From Corallium rubrum (Eukaryota; Cnidaria; Anthozoa; Scleralcyonacea; Coralliidae): 64,000 nucleotides of DNA. Under the pieces are notes generated by a model. That model was not told where the DNA came from and did not search any database. It saw only the letters and a program-made list of their open reading frames with translations. Where the stretch lies: NCBI GenBank assembly GCA_964035015.1, contig OZ035998.1, forward strand, positions 18,791,327 through 18,855,326, in the 5' to 3' direction. A program made the translations under genes and the position numbers. This document shows positions 11,516-24,978 of the stretch, piece after piece; position 1 is the stretch's first letter; each line of letters opens with the position of its first letter.

Positions 11516-12301
11516 TTAATTGCCAGTTATAGTTCACCACTCCGGGAAAAGCGCTTATTTAATTTGACAATTTTCTATCTGCGTTCGTTGTCTCACGATA
11601 TTCATTAGTATTAGTATACCTGACAGTGTTTAAATATCTTTTCAGTTCCCCGGGTTTATCAGTTTATAGCCAATTTGGATCACCATTGGTTATGGTTTGG
11701 GTTGGGATTAGTATTACTTATAGAGTTTTGATCAGTTTAAAATTATAATTAAGAGGAAAAGCCACAGTATATACGTGCTGACAGAGTGCCCCTTTTACCC
11801 GTTCAGGCCTTCTGTGGATTAAATTGTAGCCCAATTCGGAAGCGATGAAAAAATTGTTGATGTCTCGTTCTACTAAGGCCATCGTGACGTCAGTCGCAGA
11901 GTTCAAAGTCCCCGTTCCCCAGCCTAGACCTAGGCCTTCTATTTCCTATTTGGGAGTTATAAATCTGAAGCCGGGATGGCCGAGGGGACTGGGGAACTCT
12001 GCCTACGTCATGAAGCGAATTTAGTTCCCAGTCCCATAGGCCACAGCTCAGCCAACGGAAAAGCCTAGGCTGCCCGTTCCCGTGGTGTACACACTGCATG
12101 ACACACTGATCCACTGATCTGTGGCGATGACCAAAGTATCGCAGGCTCTTAGTACTGGCGTACTTCTGAACTTCATCGAACAAGAGCCTGTTTGCTCATT
12201 TGGTTTACAAAATATCTCCAATCTGTGCATTGAAATGTTGAAGTAACGATGACGATTAAGCCATAATTAGTGGAGAACTAGAACAGTGTGTTGAATGCGA
12301 C
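11516..12301 (+). promoter_or_regulatory. Presumed 5' flank / UTR of SZT2
   Basis: The stretch before the candidate start exon. 11930-12200 is less AT-rich than its surroundings and contains an inverted pair GACTGGGGAACT / AGTTCCCAGTC. No TATA box or other core element could be fixed. Assignment is by position only. Confidence 0.25.
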
Positions 12302-12328
12302 ATGTTCGAAGATGAATGTCGAGGAAAG
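12302..12328 (+). CDS. SZT2: SZT2 exon 1 (candidate start exon)
   Basis: Encodes MFEDECRGK, then donor GTAATG. Ends in phase 0, exactly as exon 2 requires, and supplies a short acidic N-terminus as expected before the first conserved SZT2 block. An in-frame TAA lies 45 bases upstream (12257-12259) with no ATG between. The base at -3 is G. The exon is too short for homology, so the choice rests on phase, donor and position. Confidence 0.5.
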
Positions 12329-15300
12329 GTAATGGTAAAAATGTAAAATGTTAGGATATTTATTTATTTATTTAATTGCTATTTGCTCATATACAATTAC
12401 ATAATATTTTATACATGTTGTGGTCCGGCTGGTTTATGGAATTGTATTTGCATGGAATGCTCGAAGATTTGATGCAAAACGACCTAGTTGAGTGAAATAT
12501 GACATTTGTCAATAAACATCACGTGACAACAGGGATGAATTCAATTGGTGGGTTGCACTGTTCCAAAACCACAGCCCACAGGGGTTATGTTGGTTGGTAT
12601 CTGCCATGACATCACATACTCACATGCAACCTGGCAGCAATACTGTTCCACTCAGAAATAACCTAGGTTTAACCTCAGCTTAATCGTAATATACATGTAA
12701 CTCTGTTCAGTGTTAGTTAAACAGTCTCTAAATCATTATGAATCAAAATATGGACTGTTTTCTGTATTACTAGATAATTTTATTGTGCTTTACTAAAGTT
12801 TATTACCATTTCTATCATTGTTTAACTTAACCTCAACCTCAACCACACTGTTAGGTTATTTCTGAGTGCTCGGTACTGTACACAGTATCAGGCCAGTTTG
12901 CAGAGTATGGCATAACTCGACGAGATCTCGCACATGCAAAAAAATTTTAGTGGCATGCAAACGGACAGGTACCTTGGTGATAATCAACCAGCAACTTCTG
13001 AGTTTTGATGAAATATTAATTTCTTGACTCAATTGTTCTTGTCTCAGAACAGAGGTTGCAGAGCTTAGAGCAAGCAGTCGAGTACTTCGTTTAACTTGCT
13101 ACAAAGTGGCATGTAAAATTTTTGTATTTGGCGTGCAATGTGACATTTTAGTGTGCAAAATGACGAAGCACAAAAAAACAACTTGTGCATGCATTAATGC
13201 CATACTCTGCAAACTGGGCATCAGACTTTTAGCCAGGTGGCTGTCCACCTGTCCTATGGATGGCCATTTTTAAAAAATCAGGTTTTTGGACAGCCACTTT
13301 TTATATGGATGGCCATGAACAATCTAAGTAAAATATTTTCCTCAAACAACAACTTACAGGTTTCCCCCTTTCTGATGTTTCTAGATTTCTGTTAGTTGCT
13401 GTTTACTTCAACTATTGTGTAGGTTTTGTTACTTATTTTTGTCAAGAACATACAGATGTGATGATTGATTGCAACTTGCAAGATCGATTTAACCACGTAT
13501 ATTTACAATATGTAAACCATCATGTGGCTCTAACATGAAGTAGTAACCATGTTGTTTAATAAAACCACTTGTCAGTAAGTTTGACATGCTCACTTGTTCC
13601 AAACTCCTCACCTTCTTGGTCCAAACAGCAACCGACCATGAAATACAATATAAAGATGTCTTAATTTAACTGGTCTTTTTTGTTTTCAGGCCTTCATACT
13701 GTATTTTTCTCAAAAATGCCCTCAAAATGCAGGAAATGTTGTTTCAGAGACCCAAAATTCAAAAATTTTCAGCTAGAAATGTGTTCTTCCAAAAAAATTT
13801 TTGGATGGCCAGTTTTGAAATTCTGGCTAAAAGCCTGCACAGCATTAATGCATTTTTGCACCTGAACACTAATCCTAACACTAACCCCTAACCATATGTA
13901 CCTCTAAACCTAACCAACTGTACCCAAACTGCTGTGAAAGTGCATTAGCTCTGCAATACCCCCCATTCCAAGCCAGTTAGCAGTGCATAAAATTGCTTTG
14001 TACTTTTTATTAAAAAACCTGCTCAATATAGACCAGACCTGCATAAATACATATATTCATGCATGCTTAGCCTCAACTTCGTTCTTTTAAGTTTTATTGA
14101 TAAAAGCTCAGAACAATGAGTAAAACTTAAATGAAATTAAAAAGAATGAAGTTATTTGTGTACAATGATGTGCATTTTGGTGTTTATGCAATTGGTCTAT
14201 ATCAAGGAATAGTGTACAGTAATTCAGTTGAGATGAATTATTAACTAATTCTTGATAAGTTTAATGCCTGGGATTTTTTAAATATATAATGATGCAATTC
14301 TATGCAAATGTTGGGAGCTGACAACAGTACGGAAAAATTGTAGTATAGCTTGCACTACAGATGGCTCTGTTTCCCTGATGTACTGTATTCAGGCATCAAC
14401 AAAAATTTGCATTGGAAAACCCAATTCAACACACGTAATTTCCTAATAAACCGTGCAAATAAAAATTGTTGCATGGCGAATTGAATTAAATTGAAATACT
14501 TGTAAGATTTCTAACTGCACTTATCAATCTACCCTGAAGGGGTTATAGCCACTTTAAGTTATCTGATGATTTCTTGGCTTAACTGTGGCAAATATTTGAG
14601 CTGGCAATTTCAGTGTATTTTTGTAGTAGGAAATACTGGACCTGCAGAGAGGATAGATGCAGACCTACAGTACATGTACACCGGTCCTGTAAAATTTTAT
14701 TATTTTCTGTATTTTAGGCCGATGCAAGCCAAATATATCTGCTTACTGGAAAGAATTACAGAATATCAAGAAGTATTAAAGTGGCGTGGTTTTTTCAACA
14801 TTTCGATTGTGTTGTTTCCCCAAAACGTGATGATGTTATTGTGAGTACTAATTACGAATTGAAAATTTCTGAAAACTGCGAAGCAGTTCTTTCAAAAATT
14901 GCAAAGCTTATTTTTGAATAATGTAGCGTAACGTAGCATAAGGTCTCATAACTTACCGGTAACATCTCAAAACACAGCGTAACGTCTCATAGTGTAGCGT
15001 AACTTTTCAGAAAGTAGCATAACTTATCGGAATGCAAGATAATTAACTTGTCAGTAAGTGGGACACCTCTCTGAACGTACCGTAACGTCTCAGAACTTAC
15101 CAAACTGCTCAGAACGTAGCGTAACTTCTTAGAATGTAGCAAAAACGTTTCAAAGCGCCAGGTAACATTTCAGAACGCCAGGTAACATTTCAGAACGTAC
15201 TTTAGAGTGACTTCTTTAGAGTGACTTAGCAATTTTTCTGAATGTATCATAACTTTTTTGAATGTGCTGTAGCGTTACTTATCTGAACCATAGGCGGCGG

Positions 15301-18300
15301 AACCGGGGGGCTGGTGGGAAAAGTGGGAAAAGGGGGGCTGAGCCCCCCTGCCTATGCGCCGAAGCTAAGGGTGATTATACGTTGAATATTTATACATCTT
15401 CGATATACAGCATTTTGAAAATTCCTTATCACTGCAGGGTGGCAATCGTAAGAAAAATCGTGATCGTGTAATAGCTCAAAACTCATTTCATGAAGTACTC
15501 CAGGTATTAGCATTTGATGGCTGCTGACCAGAAGTATTATGAATGAGCCATATCGAAATGTTTCATATCGAAAAACTTCTCTGAATAGACCTTTTCGATA
15601 ATTACGTCACGCTTCATGAAAACGAGGCTCCCAGGCCAAAGTTTCACAATTTTGATTATCATAGTAAATCCCGCCATATTTGTTTATGGAAGAAGATGGC
15701 TAATAACGTCCAAACTATATGTGGTAGAAATACATCGTGTACGTATGTTGTTAGGCATTTCATAAGCTTTCATTTGATGTATATTTTAAGTTTCTATGTT
15801 GTGTGTAACTTTTTAAAATGTCCAAAAGTTCGCAGCATATGTTGCTCGTCAAGTAATAATATAATATGGACTTCTCACAACTGTTGTAGAATTTCGGATA
15901 TTGTTTTTAAAATATATAACGCACAACTTTGAAACATATATCAAACAGAAGATACTGTAAAATGCTATTTGTGGTAGAACTTTCAAGTTTCTAGCTTAAG
16001 AGAAAGTATTTTAAAAATGGGAAAACGTACTATTATCTTGGCCTGATGGATGAATTGTTAAGTTTGTTTACAATTCAGGCCAAGATAATAGTACGTTTTC
16101 CCATTTTTAAAATACTTTCTCTTAAGCTAGAAACTTGAAAATTCTACCGCAAATAGCATTTTACAGTATCTTCTGTTTGATATATGTTTCAAAGTTGTGC
16201 GTTATGTATTTAAAAACAATATCCAAAGTTCTACAACAGTTGTGAGAAGTCCATTATTATTACTTGACGAGCAATATATGGTGCGAACGTTTTGGACATT
16301 TTAAAAAGTTACACACAACATAGAAACTTAAAATATATATCAAATGAAAGCCTATGAAATGCCTAACAACATACGTACACGATGTATTTCTACCATATAT
16401 AGTTTGGACGTTATTAGCCATCTTCTTCCATAAACAAATATGGCAGATTACTATGAGTCAAAATTGTGAAACTTTGGCCTGGGAGCCTCGTTTTCATGAA
16501 GCGTGACGTAATTATCGAAAAGGTCTATTAACGTAGCATATAACTTCTCGGTCAGAACGTAGCGCAACTTTTCTGAACAAAGCGAAACTATCAGAACGAA
16601 GCATATTAACTGTTTTAAAGGTAGCGTAACTTATCAGAACGTATAGCGCAACTTTTTGGACGTAGCGAAACTTTTCGGAACAAAGCAAAACTTATGAGAA
16701 CGAAGCATATTAATTTTTTTAAAGGTAGCGTACAATCATGTAACTTATCAGAACGTACACTACGTAACTTTTCTGAACGTAGCGTAACTTCTAATAACGC
16801 AGCATAACTTCTCAGAACGTAAAGTAACAGCTGAGAAGGCAGTGTAACGTTCTAAAATGTGGCGTAACCTCTTGAGACATTGCGTAACGTTTTAGAATGT
16901 AACATATATTGTCTCCCAATAACATAGCCTGTACAAAGAATTAAATTAAAAGTCCATGAAGTTCATGAAGAGAGGCGTGATCGATCGCGTTAACCTATCT
17001 TGGAGACAAGAGTAGTGGTTAATTGACGGGTAATATTTTTTAATTTATTTAATTTAATCAAATTCCCAAATATACATTAAATTACATGCAAATTAATTAT
17101 AATGCAATTTGAGGTAAGCCTAAAACAGAATACAAGATTCCCTAACATAAGCCACCTAATATTAACTAGATCAAATAATCTAAAATTATTACAATAACTA
17201 ATAATACAAAATGAAAGATAAATTGGAAAATTAAAAAGTACAATAGAGCATCGATCAATTAAACAAGTCATGGCAAAAAAGCGAATAAAAGCTAAGTAAA
17301 ACATGTCCCTTATATATACTCTAGGCTAGACAGTACGTATTTGTCCTGAACAAAAACTAGTCAACCGTGACTATATACAATAAAAGTTCTACAATGCATC
17401 AATTAAACGCGTTATGAATAAAGAATGAAGCTGTGGTGTACTAACACATAATGTACAACATAAGACTAATTAAAACAGTTTAGATTTAATAGAATCCGAT
17501 TGTCCATTTAAGCTGGGCTTTAGTTCTTTAATGAAAAGCATTTCAAAAAACCAGACAATCAAACTTGTTTTTGCATTTTCGAAGAACCGAGAACCTCCCA
17601 AGCAAGTCATCCAAAGCCTGTCCGTGCGCTTCCTTGGCATGCCTTCCAACAATCGTGGTTTTGTGCTCATCAGTACGTTGGTATAGGTGTCGGCACGTAT
17701 ATCCGACATAACCAGCATCGCACTGGTCACACTTGAAATGGTAAACAACGCATTGTTGAGATAGTAACACCGGTTTCCTTTCACGTATTTCACGCAGCTC
17801 AGAATACGTGAAAGGAAACCGGTGTTACTATCTCAACAATGCGTTGTTTACCATTTCAAGTGTGACCAGTGCGATGCTGGTTATGTCGGATATACGTGTC
17901 GACACCTATACCAACGTGTTGATGAGTACAAAACCACGATTGTTGGAAGGCATGCCAAGGAAGCGCACGAACAGGCTTTGGATGACTTGCTTGGGAGGTT
18001 CTCGGTTCTTCGAAAATGCAAAAACAAGTTTGATTGTCTGGTTTTGAAATGCTTTTCATTAAAGAACTAAAGCCTAGCTTAAATGGACAGTCGGATTCTA
18101 TTAAATCTAAATTGTTTTAATTAGTCTTATGTTGTACATCATGCGTTATTACACCACAGCTTCATTCTTTATTCATAACGCGTTTAATTGATGCATTGTA
18201 GAACTTTTATTGTATATAGTCACGGTTGACTAGTTTTTGTTCAGGACAAATACGTACTGTCTAGCCTAGAGCATATATAAGGGACATGTTTTACTTATCT

Positions 18301-21300
18301 TTTATTCACTTGATAATGATGTTATGATGACATCGAAACGTCGTGTAAATCTTTTATCGCTCACTTTTATATTAAAATGTTTTAAAAGAAGTCTTTTTAC
18401 ATGGTAAAAAAGTTGCGTAAAATTTGTTACGATAAAAAACAAGTAACTTATTACGAAAAATTGGTAAGGTATCAGATTCCCTTATAACAAGCGGTAAATC
18501 ATTCCAAAGACGACATATACGGACAAAGTAAGAGTTCTTAAAGGATTCAGTTCTACTGAAAGGAATCTTAAGAGTCAGATGATCAACATTCCGTAATGGT
18601 TTACCACAGGAACGAAAAGAAACATAATCAAATATATCAACTAGACAAATATTCCTAAAACACTTAAAAAAGAAGATAATGTCATTAATTTCTCTTCGAT
18701 ATTGAAGGGGAAGCAAATTCAACCTGCTCAAACGTTCATACCCAGAATAATCCGTATCAAGAATTCTGTATTCTCTCCAAACTTGAGATATTCAATTCCT
18801 CTGAGTATGAGTTGACCACAAAACAGTGGCATACTCAAGGCGAGATCTAACCCAGGTGATATAACAGTAATTTTTTGGTCTTAATATCACTGATATCTTT
18901 GCATGTACGATAAAGAAGTTTTAACATTTTTTGGGTCCTACTAGTGATAAAATCAACGTGATCATTCCAACTCAGATCTTGTCTGATCGAAACACCAAGA
19001 TCTTTTTCCACAGTTACTCGATCGAGCGTAATTCCCCCAAGGAAGTAATCTCTGTCGGGGACAGATTTTATACGACCAACTCTTAAAACCTTGCACTTGC
19101 TAACATTAAACTCCATCCCCCTGGTGTAAGACCAATTTAATCATGCATTTAAGTCATTTTGCAATTCGTCACCATCTTTCTGACCGAGAATTAGGCGAAA
19201 ACATTTTGAATCATCAGCAAAGAGGGGTAAAGACGTCTCCTCAGATATTACACAAGGCATATCATTAAAAAAATTAAAAAGAGTAATGGCCCTAAAATTG
19301 ACCCCTGAGGTACTCCAGATGACACAGGAAGAAAATCCGATCTCTCATTATTGATCACAACTCTTTGCCTTCTACCAGTTAAATAGGACCTAAACCAACA
19401 CAGCAAAGATCCTTTTATACTGTACCAAGATTTCAGATTTTTATTAATTCCACAGTATTAAGATTAGATACAAAGTAAAGAGTTACATAATTACGAAAAA
19501 TACAATTAATTACAATATTAAATAGGGAATTATCAGTAGCATAAATGTGCAGTAGTCAAAGTAGCAAAAAGCTTTCGAGTTGACTACTGTTTATTTGCAA
19601 ATATTAAACATTTGAGTAATAAAAAAGAGAAAAAAAGAGAAAATTGTTTGTATGAGTATTTTAGTTTAGTTTTTTTAAATTTAGTTATAAGTGGCACAGT
19701 TAAAAATGCTCAAGAATAATTAATTACCTTGGAAATCGAATGCCTTGGAAAAATCAAGATATATTACATCTACTTGTTGTCTCACCTCATCTCAGGAACC
19801 TGAGATAACTGAGATACAGTTGACTTGCCAGGCAAAAAACCATGTTGCCATTGCGAAAGATGGGGAGAGATGATATCCAAAATACCACCTGCCTTTCTAA
19901 CAATTTGGATAAGACGTCAAGAAGGGATATACCTCTATAGTTGGGAACAATTACTTTTGACTCGCTCTTACGAATTGAAACAATGTTGGCATCTTTCCAT
20001 TTTTCAGGGAAAGATCCAAGCTCAAGAGACATATTAAATAGATTACACAAAGATGGCGCAATTTCCTCGGCACATACACATAACAACTTCGAAGGAATCG
20101 AAATCCAAGCGAGGCCTTTCTGATGTCTAAAGATTTAAGATGCCTCTCTACCGTATCTATATTTATTCTCAATGAAGATATTTCCTCAATAGCGTTATTT
20201 GTAAGACTAGCCCCGAATAAAACATTCAGTTGGTGGAGTAACTAATGTACTAAAAAGTTGCTAAGCTGTTCTGAAGCACTAATTCGGACTCTGGAGTATT
20301 AGTATGCCATAAATTCCTGACTATATGAGTGGCACAGTTATAATTACTCATGCACAGTAGCTGTTTTTTTATAGCAAACTTAAGCCAATAATGAAATCCT
20401 AGTGGTCAAATCATGGTCACGTGTTGTTCAACAAACTCAATGTTTCTTTCTGCCGGGGGAAACATTGCACTGTTTCCCTCTGACGTCAACAACGAAGAGG
20501 GAAACAGTGCAATGTTTCCCCCTGACGTCTTTAATCATGCGTTGTTCACGTGAATACACGATTATTGCATCAGATCAAGAACTTTGGACTCCTCGGGCAT
20601 TTTGAAACACGAGCTTGTTTCGAACTTGGTACGAAATACCGGTAGTCCATTTTCCGAAAGAAAGAATTTCTATACATATCTTCAAAGAACGTCTGAAAAA
20701 CACTTGGATAAATTTAAAGCTGTTCTTAGTGTTGAGTCTGGTGTATTTGTTTAGTTGAATGACTTGAATTGAAATTACGAAGACAAAGTAAAAGTGTTTT
20801 GGTAAGTCTTTTCGCCGTTTGCAAGTTTCAAGGCAGTTTTGTATTTTGTATTTTAAAAGTCTTTGGTATATAACAAAACGCTTGTTGACTTTTGCCTCGA
20901 GAAACATCGGGTTTTACGGTCCCTCAGGCTTCAATGTCACCCTCGGGCTAAAGCCCCCGGGTGACATTGAAGCCTTCGGGTCCGTAAAACTCGATGTTTC
21001 CCTCGGCGCCAGTCAACAAGTGTATACTATTACACAGTTGACTACTCGCAACTTCGTCGCTCATTCTCGCCTTCTCGTTACCGTTTGTCGGCTGTTTTGA
21101 AAAAACCCAACAAAGTAGTCGAGTTGTGGCAAGTCTATTACACAGTATACAGTCCCACATTTTATTTCTTTAATTTTATTTAATTATAATTTATTTACCG
21201 GTAATCAATTTTATTTTATATTTTATTTTATCAATTTTATTTTCTAGATTAGACTAGAAAAAAGATTTGGTTCAGCGGGACATTTTATTTTGAGTTTCAA

Positions 21301-23922
21301 TCGAATCAGAATTTAGAAAAACCTGATAAATCTTATGGAACCATATTCTCATGTATATATAGACTAACTATATATTAGACTAATACTTGATATTAAGTAA
21401 TACTGTACACTGCATGTTTGTTCTTTTCAAATACTGCCAGTACTGTACTTTGAAATCAACATTACATAAGATTACATTCTAAATATATCCATGTTCTAGG
21501 GATTTTTGGTGAAGGAAAATTCGAGCGTAGAATATATACATTTTAAGACCAAACCGGGACCAGTTGCGTAAAATGCAGCTACACAGGCCTTCCAGCAGGA
21601 ATTGAACCCCACGACCTTGACGGCCTCCGTGGCTCAGTGGTCAGAGCATTGCACTAGAATCGCAAGGTCGTGGGTTCAATTCCTGCCGGAAGGCCTGTGT
21701 AGTTGCATTTTTCGCAACTGGTCCCGGTTTGGCCTTAAAATGTAGATATTATACACTCGAATTTTCCTTCACCATAAATCCCTAGAACATGCTACGTAAT
21801 CGAGTGAAATGCCCACTATTACTTCTAAATCTATGCAGTTTGATGCAACACTCCCAGTTACACCTCAATCAAAAAGTCGTCTGGTGGATTGTAGCTTGAT
21901 TCAAGTAGAAAAAGTGTTTTCCAGGCACGAAGTACATATGTCCATGTACTGTACTGTAAAAGGACCTGAAAAGGGCCTAAGTCTATATAGCACAGTGTAC
22001 TGATGTTTATCTGACAGTGCTTATATTCTGTTCTAGAACTCATCCAGTGAGGAGCTTGAGGTATTATCTGTGCTCTACAAAGGTCCAACTGAATGTCCAA
22101 ACAAGTGTATTGTGGTGCCATCAACGCTTATCACATTTCTTGGCCGCATTTATAAGTTTGTGTTTTGCTTAGATGCTAGTCAGTCTCTGGCAAATGTGGT
22201 GAGTACAGTAAGCGAGATAGTATAGAATATATAATGCATAACTATGTTCGATTAAAGGCTTATGGAATCCCAGTTTCCTTCCCCTGTGACTTATGTTCAT
22301 GGGATTTTTCATTAAGATTAGTAACATTCTCTTAGTACAGTAGCATTAATTTTGCGCTGTTAGTTACCTTATGCAGATTGTTGTCAAAAGATAAAAGTTT
22401 CTTTCGTATTTTCATCCTTTTTCTGCATTTCTCGAGCTTTCTTCGGTGAAATTTCTTCAAACTTCCAAGTCTTATGGCAATTGCTTCGAGAAACGTTTTA
22501 GTGCAAAATAAATGTAGGGTTGTCGAATTGAGTTAAAAACCTCGAAGTGAGTGTTTTCAAATCAGATAATAAACGGCTTTTCGTGTATCATATATTACGC
22601 CAAGACCTCATTACCAAAATAGACACTGTTTTCGGATTATTCCTCTATATTTTTTTCAAGTTCAACCTAAAAAATCCTAAAACCAAGAGTACTGTCTGAT
22701 AAGTATTTAGTACGAGGTCTTTGCGTTGGAAAATAACCGAAAGTGTGGCTTTTAACGTATATAATTATAATTATAAAGCATATGACAACGTAGAGTTTTT
22801 AGACCTACTATATGGACGTATATTGGATCATAATTAATTGTTTTTTTTGTTTTGGTTCAAGGATATTCTCTCAGGTAAAGTTGTCAATGAAATTTTGTTT
22901 GAAAGCTTCAAGAACTGTATGCGTGGTCTTGTACTACCGGTTAGTACTTGTTATTGAACCGTATAGATACATGAGAGTTAACTAATTCATAGTTTGTTAT
23001 CATGCACCATTCACCAAAATATATGTATAATAAATTAAAGCGAAATAGTTAAGTAGATTAACTTTAGTTAGATTATTGAGAGAAAGCTAAATGGAGTTAT
23101 GCAAGAGTGAACGAAATGGCTAACGAAAAAACAAACGGCGGTATCTGTACTTATACATCTGTACACTTATTGAAACGTCTAAGTAACTAAATTTTCTTAA
23201 AGCGTTTTCTACTTAAAGCTATATAGGTACATGTAACTTGTACTTTAAGATTTAGAAAGTAATTTCGAGTTCAAAGTTGCGTTTGAATCTCATAATGGCT
23301 GTCAAAGGATCAAATTATCATTCTGTTTTACAGATTTCCTAGCAAACTGAAAAATATTAATTCATTTAAATGGGACATACGATAGAAATTTATTGATATT
23401 CTGAGAACTGATATAGTTTGCCAATTACCCATATTACGGTTGCAGATAGTGTAAATTGTGAGTTGAGGAAATAACTATAGTAAAAAAAAAACTTTCAAAA
23501 AGTGTTACGCGAGTTATGTTTATAAAAACGGCGACGACGACATTGCACTGTCAAGGCATAGTCCCTAAAACTAAATTTTCTGGAAATGCGGCGAACATCA
23601 AAACGACTAATAAGAAGCTATGTTTATGTCGAGGATGCCTTGAAAGTGCACAAATATCTTGTGTTGCATTCATTAAAGGTGGTATCCAGCGCGTTCTGTA
23701 CGTATGTACGAAACTGATGTTTACTTCTTCGTTTACAAAAATATATACCGATACCTTATTCAAGATTGTAAGCTTTTCTTGCTTCCTCTTCATTACTTGT
23801 ACCCAAAATAAAAGATTTTCGGAAGAAATAGAAGAAACCCGAAGAGATATCCTCGTTGCATTGCTTAATTTTCTGCGGTGTTGCTTCGAACGGTTTACAT
23901 ACATACATATATATATATATAT

Positions 23923-24010
<88 letters not shown>

Positions 24011-24281
24011 AATCCTAAAATGTAGTCGTTGCTACTCTGAGTTTCACGCCTCACGTCTTGAGACGATCTTCAGGCAACTGTATGCAATTGACTCAGTTCG
24101 TTGTGAGTCAATCAACAACGAACTGAGTCAATCGCATACATGGTTGCCTGAAGATCGTCTCAAGACGTGAGGCGTAAAACTCGGAGTAGCAACAACCACA
24201 TTTTAGGATTCAAACTGTTATTTCGCTCTACCAAACTCCTGGTATTGAGCACTCTTCAATCTACTACAAACGTAACACATT

Positions 24282-24346
<65 letters not shown>

Positions 24347-24944
24347 TATTTACAGAATGAGTGACCGTTCTGTATCGGGGTACTGTATACAGACACGAGG
24401 CGAAGCCGAGTGCCTGTATCCCGATACAGAACGGACACGAATTCTGTAAATGACTTCTAAAACGCCTATTAAGGTAACTAAACAAAAAGAAATCATGTTA
24501 ACAGCTGATAAACCTTCGAGGTAAGGTTTAATAGGCTACGAATATTAAATTAGTGATATACGAGCATGCGCTTTGCTTTAATATTAGTCCCACATTTTCT
24601 ATTCTAAGTGACGTGGCATAAATGGCCATACTGATCATCATTTGTTATTCAACAAATGTTGTTGGGCAACAAATGTTGTTGGGCAACAAATGTTTGCATC
24701 TTCATCTTGTATGAGGACGCTACCAGCGTACCTCACTCAAGATAGTTGAATGCGAAGTGTCTGTACACTTGCTACAGAACTGATATGATCAGTGTCTGTA
24801 AATGTGATACAGAACTGATGTTTTATTAAACAGTTCTGTATCACATTTACAGACACTGATATCAGTTCTGTACCGGGGTAAACAGACATTGATTAAACAT
24901 TAATTTCTTTTGAATTTTCCTCATGAATTATTAATGAGTTTTAG

Positions 24945-24978
<34 letters not shown>

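Larger units (their letters stand above)
17283..18308. mobile_element. Head-to-head pair of Penelope-like element 3' ends
   Basis: The arms 17283-17790 and 17803-18308 are highly similar inverted copies around an 11-12 base centre. Both carry the same endonuclease fragment. Penelope-like elements (PLEs) often leave 5'-truncated copies joined in inverted orientation, which this fits. No reverse transcriptase part is present. Confidence 0.85.

Noticed and set aside
14566-14844. 92-codon plus-strand frame over SZT2 exon 2
   Set aside because: It is out of frame with the conserved YRISR block; the real reading frame is opened by the acceptor at 14718.
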